DNA from: Adenanthera pavonina
Lineage: Eukaryota > Streptophyta > Magnoliopsida > Fabales > Fabaceae
Length of the DNA stretch: 64,000 bases
Assembly: GCA_026686845.1 (NCBI GenBank)
Contig: JAIVEN010000015.1
Location: 2,495,001 to 2,559,000 of the forward strand
Direction of reading: 5' to 3'
In this document: piece by piece, positions 38,801 to 52,648 of the stretch
Numbering within the stretch: the first letter of the stretch is position 1
Layout: each line of letters begins with the position of its first letter
Notes under the pieces: generated by a model
Told to the model about the DNA's origin: nothing
Seen by the model: the letters and a program-made list of their open reading frames with translations, nothing else
Databases searched by the model: none
Made by a program: the position numbers and the translations under genes

Positions 38801-41658
38801 GTGCATGAAAGTATAGATGTCAAGTCTGATTTTGGGTATACGGAAAAAAAAAATGAAAAATAAAAAGCGTGCACAGAATTTTAGATGCTCCAAAACATGA
38901 GTAAATCCCAGCACTGTAAGGTAACTTATTCAGTTAAGCTAGCATGACAATGTCCAAAATCAAAAGGAAATTGCAGAGCAACAACTGCAACTCTTCCTGG
39001 AGGAGATCAATCTAAACAAAATTCAATGGGAATTGCTATCTGACAAAAATTGAACATATATACAGAGAAGCAGAGAGTGATAAACAGAATCTTAAAATCA
39101 TGGTAAAAGGAAAGAGAAGGAATACCCTCGAACAGGAATCGAGAGCTCCTTAGCAGCCTGTGTAACAGCACGATAACGTACAAGACTCTCTTCAATACTA
39201 CAGTTAATGTTTGATTTCGAAAATGATTCAGAAGCTGATGCAAAAACAGCTACTTCTCTAGCACCAGCTGCTATAGCAGCATCAAAACCCTATAATTGTA
39301 GCAGGTCAGAGGTCGGGAAATAAATATTCCTATATATAGTTATTCTAGATGTATGTACCTTTAAATTAGGAGTCAAAACTGGCAATCTGATGCCTTCCAA
39401 GTTATGAACTGCTTGCATTACATTCTTTGCATCAGCCAACTGAAAAACAGAAATTTAATGATGTCCATGAGGTTACGAATAAAACAAAATCAAGTTGCAT
39501 GAGAAACAACTTATAGTCAAAATGCCACTAATTTATAATAGCCTATGCATAAGAAAGGATAATGGCGATAACTCATGACATCTCTGAAAATGTAAGGAAA
39601 GTGGTACATCAAACTTCTAGACAATTCAACCAAACATTTGGAATAAAATAGAAAACAGTCTCATTAAACACTAACCCAAAATGGTTTTGATAGCCCCATT
39701 CATTAATTCAGATGAAACAAAATTGCAGCAATTTGAAATGAAAAGGACAAATAACACTAAGAGCCAGATGCTTTAGACATAACTACAAAAGGTTGTATGC
39801 TTTTCCTTTTATCATTATGGGAATAAAGTGTTAATCCTATTTAACCAAGCCTGTACAAGGCATGTCACTATAAAGCAATGCAATTCTCAAATGGTTTTTG
39901 AAATGATTTGAGGATTCTTTGACAAGAAAAAATTGAAGCGGGGAAAAAGATACATTCTGTTGACTTTTAGAATTGGGTCTTAATTGATGACCCAATAAAA
40001 AATATAAAGAAAAATTTAACAAGAGACCAGCTTTTGCCTTCATAGAGAACTGAAAAGTTAAAAAGCAGCATACAGATAATACTCACAACCACCGAGTAAG
40101 ATCCTAAAATCACTTTCTCCATGTATGTGATGCATGACATATCTTGAGCAGGCTTATTACTCTGCCCAATAGATTCCTTAACTTTTGTGTGTATGTGTGC
40201 ACACGTGTGAGTTTTCTTTTTCTTTTTTCTAAATCAGAATTCTTCCGTGCTAAGATTTCATCTGTTTTGAATATCGACAGTCAATGCTGTTTAATATTTG
40301 TTTATGACATGCAATTTCCCCTTAGCTGCCTGCCGACACACAGGACTTTTATAATCTATGACTGAGTCAACTGCATATATTACAATTATGTGGCGACAAG
40401 ACACCTATAAGTCAAACTACAATGATCTACTAAAAATTCACAATTGGCCTTTTGATTCAAGTTTGCATTGAAAAATCAAATAATAATAATAATAATAATA
40501 ATATAATTATTTCAGCATTGTTAAGTCATCTTGTGTATGGTTAAATTGGATTTAAGGCTTTATATGATAAAAATTATTCAAAGGCATCCAAGCTAATCGG
40601 TAAACTTTGATCCATGCATTTTTGTACTAATGTATGATATATGAACCTCAGAAAAATTTTAAGAGAACAATCACTCCCTAAAACCTTCAATATCAGGTAA
40701 CATTAAACAAGGTGAAATTCTGAGCCCATTATACCTGTGGGACCCATTTGGGAGACACAAAACTAGTAGCTTCAATAACAGACAACCCAGCAGATGCCAG
40801 TCTATGTATCAATTCAACCTTTACAGCCGTAGGTACAATATTCTTCTCATTTTGTAATCCATCCCTTGGACCAACTTCTACTATCTTTATAAATTTCGGT
40901 ATACCTGTCAGAAACTGCATTACCCAGTGAATGATTCTATGTTACATACCAACCAAATAAAGAAAAATGATAAAATAACTAAAGACAGAAAGTTTACAGG
41001 TTATAAAAAGAGGCACCGGGTAAAAAAAACAAAACACTTATTTATTAGCTGCCAGAAGCTTTAACAGAAATTACTGCATCCATAAATCACCTTATACGTC
41101 ATGTCTTTGTTATTACACTTGGGACTATACTGACAATCTGAAAAGCAAAATGAATCATCATTTTTCCCAAATTTGATTGAGTTCCTTCCTGCACTCGTTG
41201 ATCTTTGACAAAAGGAGTCCCCTCGGGACATGTCTCTAGTATGTCTCTTCCATGGAAATGTTTCTGCTGTATAATCTTCATCATCTTCACTGAAGCAAAG
41301 ATACGAGGTTATGTCATGAATGCAGTGAGCAGAATAAAGACAAATTATAGATATAAATCTTTCACGAATACAGTAGCAAATAGAATGTAATATGCTTGTA
41401 TGATAGAGGGAAATAGGACCAAAAGGGATTTAACGATAACACAATAAATTACATTCAAGTCTCTGACTTGTAAAATATTACAATAACTCACTTGCAACTA
41501 TTAGACGTGCTGCAACTTCGTCCTTCAATAAAGCAGTTTCCCATGCCCAAATTATCTACCCTGGGACGGCAACCTCCAGAGGAGAACCTCTGAATCCTAT
41601 CTATGGTACTCATGCTTGGCAGTTTGTCAAGACCAAGTGGCTCCTCCAAACTTGACAT
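35848..41658 (-). CDS. HMGCL: Hydroxymethylglutaryl-CoA lyase
   Basis: Eight exons in transcript order: 41492-41658, 41091-41289, 40735-40914, 39359-39439, 39126-39289, 38439-38575, 37046-37161 and 35848-36096. The total is 1293 nt, 430 residues. The enzyme splits HMG-CoA into acetoacetate and acetyl-CoA, the last step of leucine breakdown, in mitochondria. The TIM-barrel core begins near residue 126 and has KIVEVGPRDGLQNE with the catalytic Arg-Asp at about 140-141. VHFHDTYGQ supplies the metal-binding His331/His333, and the family signature VAGLGGCPYAKGASGN holds the catalytic Cys364. The first ~120 residues are the plant-specific extension (MSSLEEPLG..DKLPSMSTIDRIQRFSSG). The start at 41658 matches the plant family, but the exon continues open upstream to another in-frame ATG at 41775. 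The protein ends TADASKI. All motifs are intact. Confidence 0.94.
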
Positions 41659-43190
41659 GGTGACACAGATGAGTGAAAGGAAACTGGCAAAAGATGTAAG
41701 AATGTCAGTACTGTGCATCCTGAACTTTCGCTTGCAACCATTATCATTAGGTTGTAAGGAGATCCATATTTTCATCTGCATAATAGTAAAACCTAAATGC
41801 AAGTAATGCTCTTCTGGATAGACAAACATAAAAGCATAATACAACAAGTAAACCAAAACCAAGAAGACAACAAACAATCCTAAATCAATTAAGGAATAAA
41901 TCTACTATATATAAAAGAGTCTGCGTAAAAAAATTCAATATATATACATATATAACTTTAAGATCATCAGTGTACCGACACAGAAGCTGTGCTTGCAGTT
42001 TATGTAAATGTGCCGGGTGAAAGACCAAATGGCCACACTCATCCCATTCGATAAGAATTGTGCCAGATCTCACCCTCTAAGCAGCTCAAGTTCAAAATTT
42101 TGGTTGAACTTTACAGTCTATCGTGTATATAAGTCCAATTGAAAGCATCGAGCCCACGATAACAGTTTTTACTGACATGCGTATACCAGTTTGTCATTAT
42201 TCTTGTTTGTCGTAACATATGATACCACGAGTTTCTAAATTGGACAAAAGTTAGGCTATATTTTTTTTTTTGGTAGAAGTTAGACGACGTTTCATTAGCA
42301 AATTTTTCAATAACAACATAACGTGTGGATGCTTAAAACTGTTCAGTGCCACATCATTGGATTTATAAAAAAAAAATCCACATTAAAAATAGCAAACATG
42401 AAATTTCACCTAACTTTTGTCCGTCTAAATTCTAGCATTTTAGAGATTAAAAGCTTCACCATTCCGATTTCCAATATGAGGTGCCACATTTCCAATTCCA
42501 AGTGTAAATATGCATATGCAGGAGTTGAAAAGAGCCCAATTTTGTACTCTCATGAAAAAGAAAACCTGTTATCAACAAAGGCATTGCTAATTTGAACCTT
42601 AGAAATCCATCAGTGATCCCGTTGTTATTAATTCCCCCATTTTCTTTCCCAATCCTTTGTAGATATCAATCAAAATGGTACTTTGCCCATCCATTTGATT
42701 ACTATCAGTTCCAAGTGTGATTGTAAGTCAAAACTCAGCTCAGAAAAAAAAAACAAAAGAAATAATAAAAGTAACCAAAATAAAAACAAAGGGCAGCAAG
42801 AAGACCAAGCCCTTCCCCAGGAGAAAAAAAAGAGTAATGCAAATGGCAAGACGATGACATAAGTAATTAATACTCAATTGAATACAATGCAATTCCTTTA
42901 ACCTTTATTACCAAATAATGACCCACTAAAACAGAGAATTCTAAAAAGCAGAGGGATCATTAGAAAGTGAAACAGACCCACCTGAAATCAAGCAAGAAAA
43001 AGAGAAGCTGGAAGGAGGTGGAGACCAGAGAAAGGTAGCTAAGGTTTCTGATCAGAAAAAACCAGAAACCCTAGAAATTGGGAGAAAATTTGATGGTAGC
43101 TTCGCAGATGAGAAAGGAGGAGGAGGAAGACGAGGAATAAGAAGGAAGGGTAGAAACGCAAACGTGACGGAGTCGTTGTACATATATTAA
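41659..43190 (-). other. HMG-CoA lyase 5' leader: coding-exon extension, 1.2-kb intron, first exon
   Basis: On the minus strand an acceptor (TATTATGCAG) ends just before 41775, so 41659-41775 is leader or an in-frame extension. A donor (TTTCAG/GTGGGT) at about 42983 defines a non-coding first exon of roughly 42983-43160. It contains an AAACCCTA telo-box-like word near 43067, and a TATA-like TTAATATATG lies near 43180. The intron between holds no recognised gene. Confidence 0.5.
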
Positions 43191-43627
43191 ATTAGAAATT
43201 TAATAGAAAGAAAGAATCGATCTTTGTGTGTTTCACATTTTTTTTGACGTTATATTTCCAAACCTCCCGTTTTTTCTCTCTGTTTCTGAGAATTAAAAAT
43301 GGGTGGTAGGTAGTTTTCAGTTGGAACCTGGTCAAGTCCTCCCTCTCTCAGTCCTCGGTTCTCTCCGGTTACTCTGCAGTGCGAGCGGTTTTTTTTTTTT
43401 TGCATGTGAATTAGAATTATCTGTACTAGGGGTAAAATTTATAAATCCTTTGAATTAAATTTGTTTTATACATAAATATATTATTTTTTTACTTTCTTTT
43501 TCTTTGGAAAGAATGAATTTGTCAATTTGATCCCTATATCTAATTAAAAATTTTATTATATTCAATAAAAAATAAATATTATATATTTTAAAATAAAAAT
43601 AGTAAATATAAAAGTAAACTGTAATCT

Positions 43628-43649
43628 TTATATATATATATATATATAT
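43628..43649. repeat. (TA)n microsatellite
   Basis: Uninterrupted TA run of about 11 units. Confidence 0.9.
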
Positions 43650-44120
43650 TTTCCCCCACTATTTCTTTCAATATATACATGAATATAAAATATTCAATTA
43701 AAATTCCAATGAATTGGATGAAGTCCTGCCAAGGAAAGCAACGAAATTATATTCCCTTTTAACGAACTAGAATCCTCTAACGTGTATTTAAAATATGTCA
43801 ATATATAATATTTGAAGTGTATTACATTTTTTTACTCAATATTTATGATAGAGAGAAGAATTGGGAGAGATGTAATTGTGATATAGTTACACTTTAATAA
43901 GAGTAATATTGAAAATATTTGTTAATTTTTAAAATTTTCAAGAATCTTAACTAACTTTAACTAATTTTTTTAATTAGTATAAAATAGTTAAAAATAACTT
44001 GTATATAGGAATAAAGAAAGTATATAAAATGAATCCTCTCTTATGGGAGATGCAAGGGTGATTATAAATATAGTTATAGACTCTTATCTATTATCTATTA
44101 TATATTATAAAATAAAGGTT

Positions 44121-44691
44121 GAAAGCACAATCTATCATGATTTCATGCCTTCACATTATCACATTGAATATGAAAAAATTTGACCCCACATATTCTAAAT
44201 AATATTTATTTCCTTATATATATTTTTATTTTTTAAATTTGGTGATAAATATGGAAATAAAAATCATATATTTGTATATATATTTGTGAAAAAAAATCAA
44301 GATTTAATTGTCTAGATTTATATTAATAATTATTCGATAAGATTTATATAAATTCATATTATGCGAATTTTTTTGCACCATTATGAGACCATTTTTAGTA
44401 GCAGAGATGGAAAGCATGGTACATGACAATTTCAGGCCTCCACATCATTATGTTGACTATAAAAAAATTTGACTCTACATATTCTAAATAATATTTATTT
44501 TCTTATATATGATTTTATTTTTTAAATAATTTGATAATAAATATGAAAATGAAAATCATATATATTTATGAAAAAATCAAGATTTAATTGACTAAATCTA
44601 TATCAATCATTATTTAATAAGATCTATATAAATTCATATTATACAAATCTTTTTACACCATTATAAGTTTGTTTTTAGTTATGAAGGCACC
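44121..44691 (+). repeat. Direct tandem duplication, unit ~289 bp
   Basis: The first copy starts GAAAGCACAATC at 44121 and the second GAAAGCATGGTA at 44410. Shared blocks in the same order are AAAAATTTGAC, CATATTCTAAATAATATTTATTT, GATAATAAATATG, ATCAAGATTTAATTG and TATATAAATTCATATTAT. CACCATTATRAG..TTTTTAGT closes both. Divergence is moderate and there are no inverted ends. Confidence 0.85.
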
Positions 44692-46428
44692 TTTGATGAT
44701 AAGATTTCATTGCATTAGAAGTTATTATGATTAACATCATTCATTTTAAAATAATAAAATGATTTTCAAATTTTTATTAATTTTGTATCTAACATTTAAT
44801 TAAATATCTTGAGTATCACCAATGTACAATATATATCCATGTAATATTAAAATTAATCATTGTATTACCAAATTGAATCAATATATATTAATTATCATTT
44901 TAATTTATTTATTTATTTTTAAATTTGAGACAATTTTGCAAAGAGAAATTTTAAATAACTTTGTATTATAATGTTTCTATTGTATATGTGTGTGTGTGTG
45001 TGATAATATTAGCAATTTGATATTTTTTTATATTATGTTGAGGGAATTATAGCAAAAGTGATAATAATTTTTTTTATTATGATAATCATATAATTGTAAA
45101 ATATCAAAAATATATTCTATTCATACTCACTCTATTATATTTATTTATATGGTTTAATTAAATATACCTATAACTCTCCTTACACGGCACGGTTTCGAAT
45201 TGTAGTTAAATTTTTAATATAAAGTTAAATGCATGTCATGCTTTTTGCCAACTAGGATAAATATCATAATTAAGGTGCTAAAAAGTTAATTTCAAGAAAG
45301 TTATAGTTTGTAACATTTTAAATAATATGATCTGATTCGGACATATGTACATGTTTAAATTTTTAGTATAAAATTTGTTAAGTAAAATAAAATAAGTGTG
45401 TATACTTTTTTAACATTAACATGATAAAAGGATTTAATGAAAAATTCAATACTTATTTATAAAAAAGTCATGCATTTGACAGGTAAAGATTGAAAAATCA
45501 TATATATTTTGTGTCTTCATTGGAGAATCTAGCAACAAAAATAAATATAATTTCATATAAAATTTTCTCTTCCAAAAAAATTGAAAAGAAAAGGATTAAA
45601 AAAAGAAAGTAAGGTAATGAAATATTCACACTTATGTTTTGATTTGGAAAAAAAAAGGGGAAGAATAAGAAGAAAGTGATTGGATATGAAATAAAATCAG
45701 AGAGATGATAAATTAAAATTAATGATATATTTTGCTCATGATTCAACAATTTCTTATAAATAAATAAAACTACTTTTCCTGTTTTGAGTCGATGTTTGTT
45801 AAGTTAAAAATTATTTCTTAAAACACTAGAATGATTTGCATTTGAATTCTAATATAAATCTTATATTTTTTGTTATTATCATTTGGTATAAAGAAGACAG
45901 TGAGATGAAATCAGAACTTACAAATCACAGTGTGTAAAGGTCATCAAATGTTTTTTTTACTGTTGAAGAATCAGTCATCGAATTGAATTAGTGTCATAAT
46001 GAACATACTCTGGGTAGGTGATATCATTTTGTTACAAATGTCCAAAGAGAAAAGAGAAGAAAAAGAAGAAGGTGAACGAATTTTATACAGATTTAGGGCC
46101 AATAAAGGTAACGAGAGCAAGTGAGACCAGTCTTGATGAAGTACATCAAGAGTACTTGAAATAAATAGAGTTTAGCTCTAGGTCCAAGTTTAGGACCATC
46201 TTTTGTGCTGTCAAGAATTTATGACTTTCCCTGTGTAAGATTAGTTAAACCTAAATATATAAATGAGAGGTGAGGTGACATTAATATTTTTTTAATCTAT
46301 TTATGGATTTTTGTTACTGGTTTGATGATTATTAATTGGGTTTTGAAATATTTTTATTGAATTATAGCTAACTTGAAATAATGATTACAGAGAGAAAATA
46401 AAGATGAAGGAGAAATTAAGATCATGTT

Positions 46429-46727
46429 TGGTTCAATGGAGAAGAGGGGAGGGGAGAAATTTTAATTTTCTTTTATTTGAATTTGGTGTAGATGAGTGGA
46501 GGGATTACTTATTTTTCCTTTAAATTCCCCACTTTTGAAGGGGATGGGTAGGAGAAGAGGGAAGAGAAAATTGAGATTTTTCCTCGTTTGATTTAATAAA
46601 TAGAAAGCAAGGGGAGATGGAGGAAAATGAATCAATTTTTCCTCCTCCCCTCTCATATTTATTGAACTAAATAAGAAAAAAAATTTAATTTTCCCCACTC
46701 CCTTTTAAATTTCTTCAACGAAATAAA
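46429..46727. mobile_element. Possible MITE with GTTTGGTTCAA end
   Basis: Left end CATGTTTGGTTCAATGGAG. The interior alternates GGGAGGGGA/GAGAAGAGGG tracts with their complements (CCTCCTCCCCTC, CCCCACTCCC), and the right end is CTTCAACGAAATAAAGGG. Similar sequence words recur at 60330-60600. Exact ends and target duplication are not resolved. Confidence 0.4.
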
Positions 46728-48040
46728 GGGTAAAAGTAACACTTCTTCCACTATGGAGATTGAAGTATCCCACCACAAGTATAAGAACAAATTGACCTAC
46801 CAACCCCAACCCCAACCCCGAATATTACAAAGCACAGCAAAAAGTAGCAAATAAGTAGTCAATAAGATCCTAAGATAATGTTCAGTCTTCTATTTTATGA
46901 TGGCATCCAAACAACAATGTTCCATTGATGTGCACAGTGTGCACTTATTTAGCTTATCCACTAGAAACAGAAACAAACTTTGGTGGATATTACTATAAGT
47001 AGTAATAAACTTAACATATGAGTAGAGAAATAAGAATTTCAAAATAAAAATTTTTAAATTTCACATTGATGTGAACATGTGATCTTAATGAATAGTTTCT
47101 TTTAAATTATGAGACAAGCTCACTGGTTAATTTTCCTCAACACTATACTATAAAAGTGCTTGCATAAAAAGGAGAGAGTGAATTATAGTTTGGACCTTAT
47201 AAACAATAACAATATGCGGTAAATGATGAAAATATTGAAAAAATTTCTGTTTAATGAAGCCTCAAGTGACTTCATAGATTTTCTCAGTTATATTTTATTT
47301 ATTAATGCAGGGCAAGACAAGGAGCTTTTTTCTTTTTTTTTTTCAAAGAAAAGACAGGGAGCTTTTGCTTAAGCTAATTGCTCCATTAATTTTTTAATAT
47401 GGTGACATACAAACAATTAATTCTCCTTAGTCGTTACATTGCAAGGAAGACGAGATAATGTATCAACTCTACTATAAGTGATATATACATATATATATAT
47501 ATATTATATGCCTTTTTATCTGGCCAGAAAAATATATGTTATGACTTTTTTAATATATGTGCATATAATGCAAATAATTTTATTAGGGGTAACGTTCTAA
47601 ATTTATTTTTTCTAAAGAAAAACATCTAATCACGTCCATCTTATCTCACTTTCATTACAAACAAACAAAAATTTAGCAACCTAACACCATTACTACAGGA
47701 ATTGCCAGCTTCTTCCACCCAAACCAGTCACTCAAGTCTATTGTCCAACCTAAACGTTAATTCAAATTTATAATTTCTACATAAAACTTCTTCAATTAAA
47801 AAAAATCAGTAATCTTAATTCAAAGAAATACAATTCCGAAGAAAATTAATTTTAAAAAATATTTATTTTGAAATTCTAAATTATAGTTTCCATAATTTAA
47901 ATCCTTAGTCTCAAAACTTTGGCTCATTTACTATGTATAATAGAATAGAATAAAATAAGAGTAATTTTTTATGTCTCCATATATGTCATTCTTATATAAT
48001 ATGCTAATTAAGGTTGTATCACATCATTCATTCTGTCGTG

Positions 48041-48058
48041 CAAAACGACATCGTTTTG
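48041..48058. repeat. Near-perfect palindrome CAAAACGACATCGTTTTG
   Basis: An 18-base palindrome with a single central mismatch pair. AAACGAC.TCGTTT palindromes occur repeatedly in plant genomes near transposon-derived DNA. Function unknown. Confidence 0.6.
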
Positions 48059-48414
48059 AAGCCTCGATCAGATAATGTGTTACATTGACATCCAACAAAC
48101 TAACACATAGGAATAGAATGACAATATTTTCAATAGAATTGGACGGAGAACTCACAAATTACACTGAATTAAAATTAAAATTATATTAAACTGGGCTTAG
48201 ACCACTTTCAATCAATGCAGGATTGAATAGTAATTTTGGGAAAGATTTTAGGGTAAGAGGGTCAGAGCAATGGGTAAGGCCCACATTGATAATGGTGGCG
48301 GACGGTGCCAAGTCCATTGTGTGTTAGGTGCTCCTCCATTCCTACCTTTGTCACCAAGCATTCAATTCTCATGACGTCTATCTACCTTCCTTCAAATTTC
48401 ATTAATCTTCTCTA

Positions 48415-48437
48415 TATATATATATATATATATATAT
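48415..48437. repeat. (TA)n microsatellite
   Basis: Uninterrupted TA run. Confidence 0.9.
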
Positions 48438-50258
48438 TGAATCTTTTGTACTATCAGACCAAAACAAAATCTTTTGTACTAATTCTTTAGTACGATAAAA
48501 AAAATCACAAATTAATGTAAGTGTAAGCATGTCTAGATTTTTACCTTTTCTAATACATATTTTTTCAGAAAAATTATATTATATATATATATTTGCATCT
48601 AACTTTTTAATTTAATCATAATTTAAAAATTTATAATTGAATACGCATATTTTACAAATTTTTAATTGAATTAATATTGTTTAAATTCTGTGTGCATTTG
48701 TCAAATGTCATTGATTTAAATAATTAAATATTAATTTGACATTATAAATATATATATAATTTATCATAACAAAAATAATTAAAGTGTAGATGATAAAATA
48801 AAATTAATTCTCATATTGACCAAATATTAACAAAAATATAATGACTAGGATTAGATTAAAAATTATTCAAATTATAAATTTTTAATTGCAAATTTTTTAA
48901 ACAATGAGGATCAGATTAAAGATTAAATAAAATCATAAGAATAAAAAAATATAATTTTTATATTTTTATATTGAAAAATATCTAGACCCTAAATACAATG
49001 GGCCTCCTCTATATTAATGTAATTTTCAAAATAAATGAATGAAAAAGCACTCCAATTTTTAAACGCTTTGATACTTTTTAAATTTAATTTCTGACAACGA
49101 CTGAAAGAAGTTTGCATGACTATGATGTTAGTTGAAAATTTATGGCTGGAAGTACAATATATTTAAGAATATAAATTTTATTATTTTAGTCAATACAAAC
49201 ACATATAATAAGTATATTTTTATTACTTGATATTTTAGAATGAATCTTATATTACACTTACTTGGCATATTATGTATCTATTGGTTAATCTCCTAACAAT
49301 ATAATTATACAATTTTACTTATATCGTTCCTATAGCATATCTTGCGTTACCTTCTTATTACTTAACCATTCAATTAACAGAACTAAAATTGAAATTTTAA
49401 TAAATAATTTTTTGGGCTAATCTGTACTTTTTTTAAATATTAATTCCAGAGAAAAAGGAGTAGATTTGAAATTCAATACTCAATTGGTGAAGGAATTCGA
49501 CTTTTTTTTTTAATGTTCATCTATATGTTATGTTTTGGTCAATTGATTTCTTTTATTCCTTAAGTCCAGCAATAGTTAGCTAACAAATCCATTCACATCA
49601 CCATCATCTTTGTTATTATTAATAAAATAAATTTATTATTTAATTTTTTACCCATTAACATTGAATTTGGCTGATATATGAACCACGAATTTGCGAAGTA
49701 ACGACATTAAAAACTAAAAAGACATAACATGTGTCGGCCAATTAAGAAAAAAAGAAAGATGTGAAATGTGAGGTGTTTGATTTGCCAAATGCACGGTCTC
49801 CTGTACATGAACGTGTAGTATCATAGCCGGATTTGGCACAGAACTTTACTCAAGATTTTTTATATTTTACTTGAAAATTTTTAAGTTCAACTATTAATTT
49901 TTCAAAATAAAATAAATAGTTATTTTTTAAGATTGGTTGTAAAAAATTATTTTAACCTTATATTTTATTTCTTAAAAAACAAAATACATATTAATTTAAA
50001 AAAAATGATTTCACCCATTTGAATGAACACCAAATCCAATCTCAATACAATTAAAAATTGTGGTTGGCTCTAATATTAAGGACGGAATGTAGTGTGAGCA
50101 GTATAAAAAAATATAGAAAGTAACCAATGAGGAAACAAAAATGTGGTGTGAACAGTGAAATTTGCTTTCCAAAGTTGTCCAGTACACAAATATATGTGAA
50201 ATAAATATCTACCGTCTTCCTTTTTTTTTTTTTCGGGCGATCATTAAAACATAAGATT

Positions 50259-50259
50259 G

Positions 50260-50295
<36 letters not shown>

Positions 50296-50307
50296 ATATA
50301 TATATAT
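50259..50307. repeat. (AT)n(GTAT)n(AT)n compound microsatellite
   Basis: AT run, then GTATGTATGTAT, then a second AT run. Confidence 0.9.
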
Positions 50308-51956
50308 TTATATGTGCGTAATGCATTTACAAATTAATGTAATCCACATTTGTGAACTGGTAGTTTCATTTTTTATTTTATAAAAAAATTAATAAAAATA
50401 CAACACGGTTGTTATGCAACTTATGCCTTAATATTTTATCAATGGTTCAACAAAAATTATATTTTTAACATTTTTAATTTGACCACAATTATAACTTTTG
50501 TCACAAAAAAAATGGTTTCACTCTGAAAGGGTAAATTTAACTCAATCCAATATGCTTGAATGGAAAAGATTTTGTTAAAAGACACAAAATCTATTTTAGT
50601 AATATTTATATCTTGAAAATTTTAGTTTTTAACTGGTGGTTAGGATTATGTATTGCATTACTCTTGATAGGGATTACATTTAAATGAATTTTTTTACGGA
50701 AATGGATTATTTATATCATTATTATTAAAGCTTTTAATCAAAACATAATAAATACTATAATTTCTTTTTCAAAATAGTAAATATATACATCAGTTGATAA
50801 ATATATATTACTTTTACACATTAGCATCAAAAAATTATAATTGATTGTATATAGTTTTATTTTTATTTAATTTAAGTTTATGTTTTTTTTTCTTGCGAAA
50901 AAGTTTAGTTTCTTTCACTCCTCCAATACCCCACTTCTTAATCCTATTCACTTCTTTTCTGAGCCATTCAACTAGATTTGCACCACTCAACATTTAATAT
51001 TAAAAGATATTAACTAATAATAAATAAATCTAAGTTATTAAAATTTGATATGAACTGTTCAGAATTGCCAAAAAAAATCCACTTTATGAAATATCAAAGC
51101 TACGTGTTCAAATTTAATCAAACAGTCAAGGGTAGAGAAAGTGGATGGTGGGAATACGGCGTGAAAAATACATGGATTGTCGATTTGCATACACAACATA
51201 AACAAATATCGTTAACCAATAACCATGACGCACGTGGATGCCATGTGGCCACACAATAAGGATTCGTTTACGCCTTTGGCCAGAGGAGGGTAAAAAGGGT
51301 CCCATAACACAATCTTATTTCTTATGAACTAGACTAGACTAGAATATTTTTTTTCTGGCGGAAAAAATATATATAAATTTTAACAATTCAAAAGTTTTTA
51401 AAATATTGTACTTATTTGTCTAATTTTAAAATATGTAAAAATATTTTAAAAATAAAAAATTACATGAAGCTCAATAAAAGGCTTTTTAATTTGTACACTA
51501 TAAATATAAAACTAAATTATCAAAATGCTATAAGTTAAGTATAACTTTTCAAAATACTACAAATTTCACTTCTTGATACTAATATTATCACCGAGATCAT
51601 ATTTTTACTAACACATATCTCGTAGCAATACAAACTGAGATGTATTACTAATTTTTTTCACAAAAGGTACGATCCCCCTCCCCCACCCATCTCCCACTTC
51701 TCTGTCCCAACGAAGTCCCCCCCCGCCCCCCCCCCCCCCCGGCGGGTCCCCATATAATTCTAATAATATATGATATAGATATATATATAATATAATTATA
51801 ATATGTTTAGTATAATATAAATCAAAATTTTATCTGAATTTTCAAAATGTAATAAAAAATTTAAATTTTTATTTAATTAAATTGAAGGGATCATTATTTT
51901 AAAAGATTTCTATAAAATTATATTTAGTTTAAAAGATATAAAAAATTCTAATTAAT

Positions 51957-52215
51957 CTCATTTGTTCTGCATATAAGACATTTTGTTTTGATCATAAATA
52001 TAAGATCATTTTTAAGATATAAAATAGAATTTATTATATATTTTCAAAAAAGTTCTTATATCATTTATTCCAAAGAAAGAGAAAGAGATTAAATAAGAAT
52101 AGTTTTAAAAAATACTTTGATTTTAAAAAAATCAAGGTAACTAACTAATTTTAACTTGGATCCTTGATCCACATGATTTAGTTAAAAAAGATTTTATATT
52201 AAAAAAATAAAAAAT
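51957..52215 (+). mobile_element. Family A MITE, copy 5, nested in the left arm of the Mutator-like element
   Basis: Starts CTCATTTGTTCTGCATATAAGAC and contains ATAAATATAAGATCATTT, AAAGAAAGAGAAAGAGATTAAATAAGAATAG and TTTTATATTAA in the same order as the other family A copies. Confidence 0.75.
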
Positions 52216-52264
52216 TTAGTACCAATTGAGATAGATGATAAGATATGAAGAGAACTTTCTAAAT

Positions 52265-52512
52265 ATTTCTTCTAATTCTTAATATAAGACATTTTTAATC
52301 GAACTATACGGATTAAAGATTCAAGTTAAAGTTAATTAATTACCTTGATTTTTTTAAAATTATGACATTTTTTAAAATTAATCTTATTTAATCTTTTTCT
52401 CTCTCTTTGGAATGAATTACATAAGGACATTTTTTGAAAATGTATAATAAATATTACTTCATATCTTAAAAAATATATGATTAAAGTACAATATCTTATA
52501 TGTAGAACAAAC
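52265..52512 (-). mobile_element. Family A MITE, copy 6, nested in the right arm in inverted orientation
   Basis: Reverse complement of copy 5 in layout, with TTCTTAATATAAGACA at one end and TCTTATATGTAGAACAAACGAG at the other. It sits at the mirror position of copy 5 within the host element. Confidence 0.75.
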
Positions 52513-52648
52513 GAGATTAATTAAAATTTTTAATATCTTTTAAAATAAATATAATTTTCTAGAGATCTTTTAAATAATGATTGCTTTAATTTAATTAAAT
52601 AAAATACTATATATATATATTATATATCATTATAATTATATAATTATA

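Larger units (their letters stand above)
43191..51470. other. Long gene-free AT-rich stretch
   Basis: No gene is recognised over 8 kb. Contents: a tandem duplication (44121-44691), a possible MITE (46429-46727), an ACGACATCGT palindrome (48041-48058) and AT/GT microsatellites at 43628, 44988, 47490, 48415 and 50259. The rest is AT-rich DNA without distinguishable features. Confidence 0.5.
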
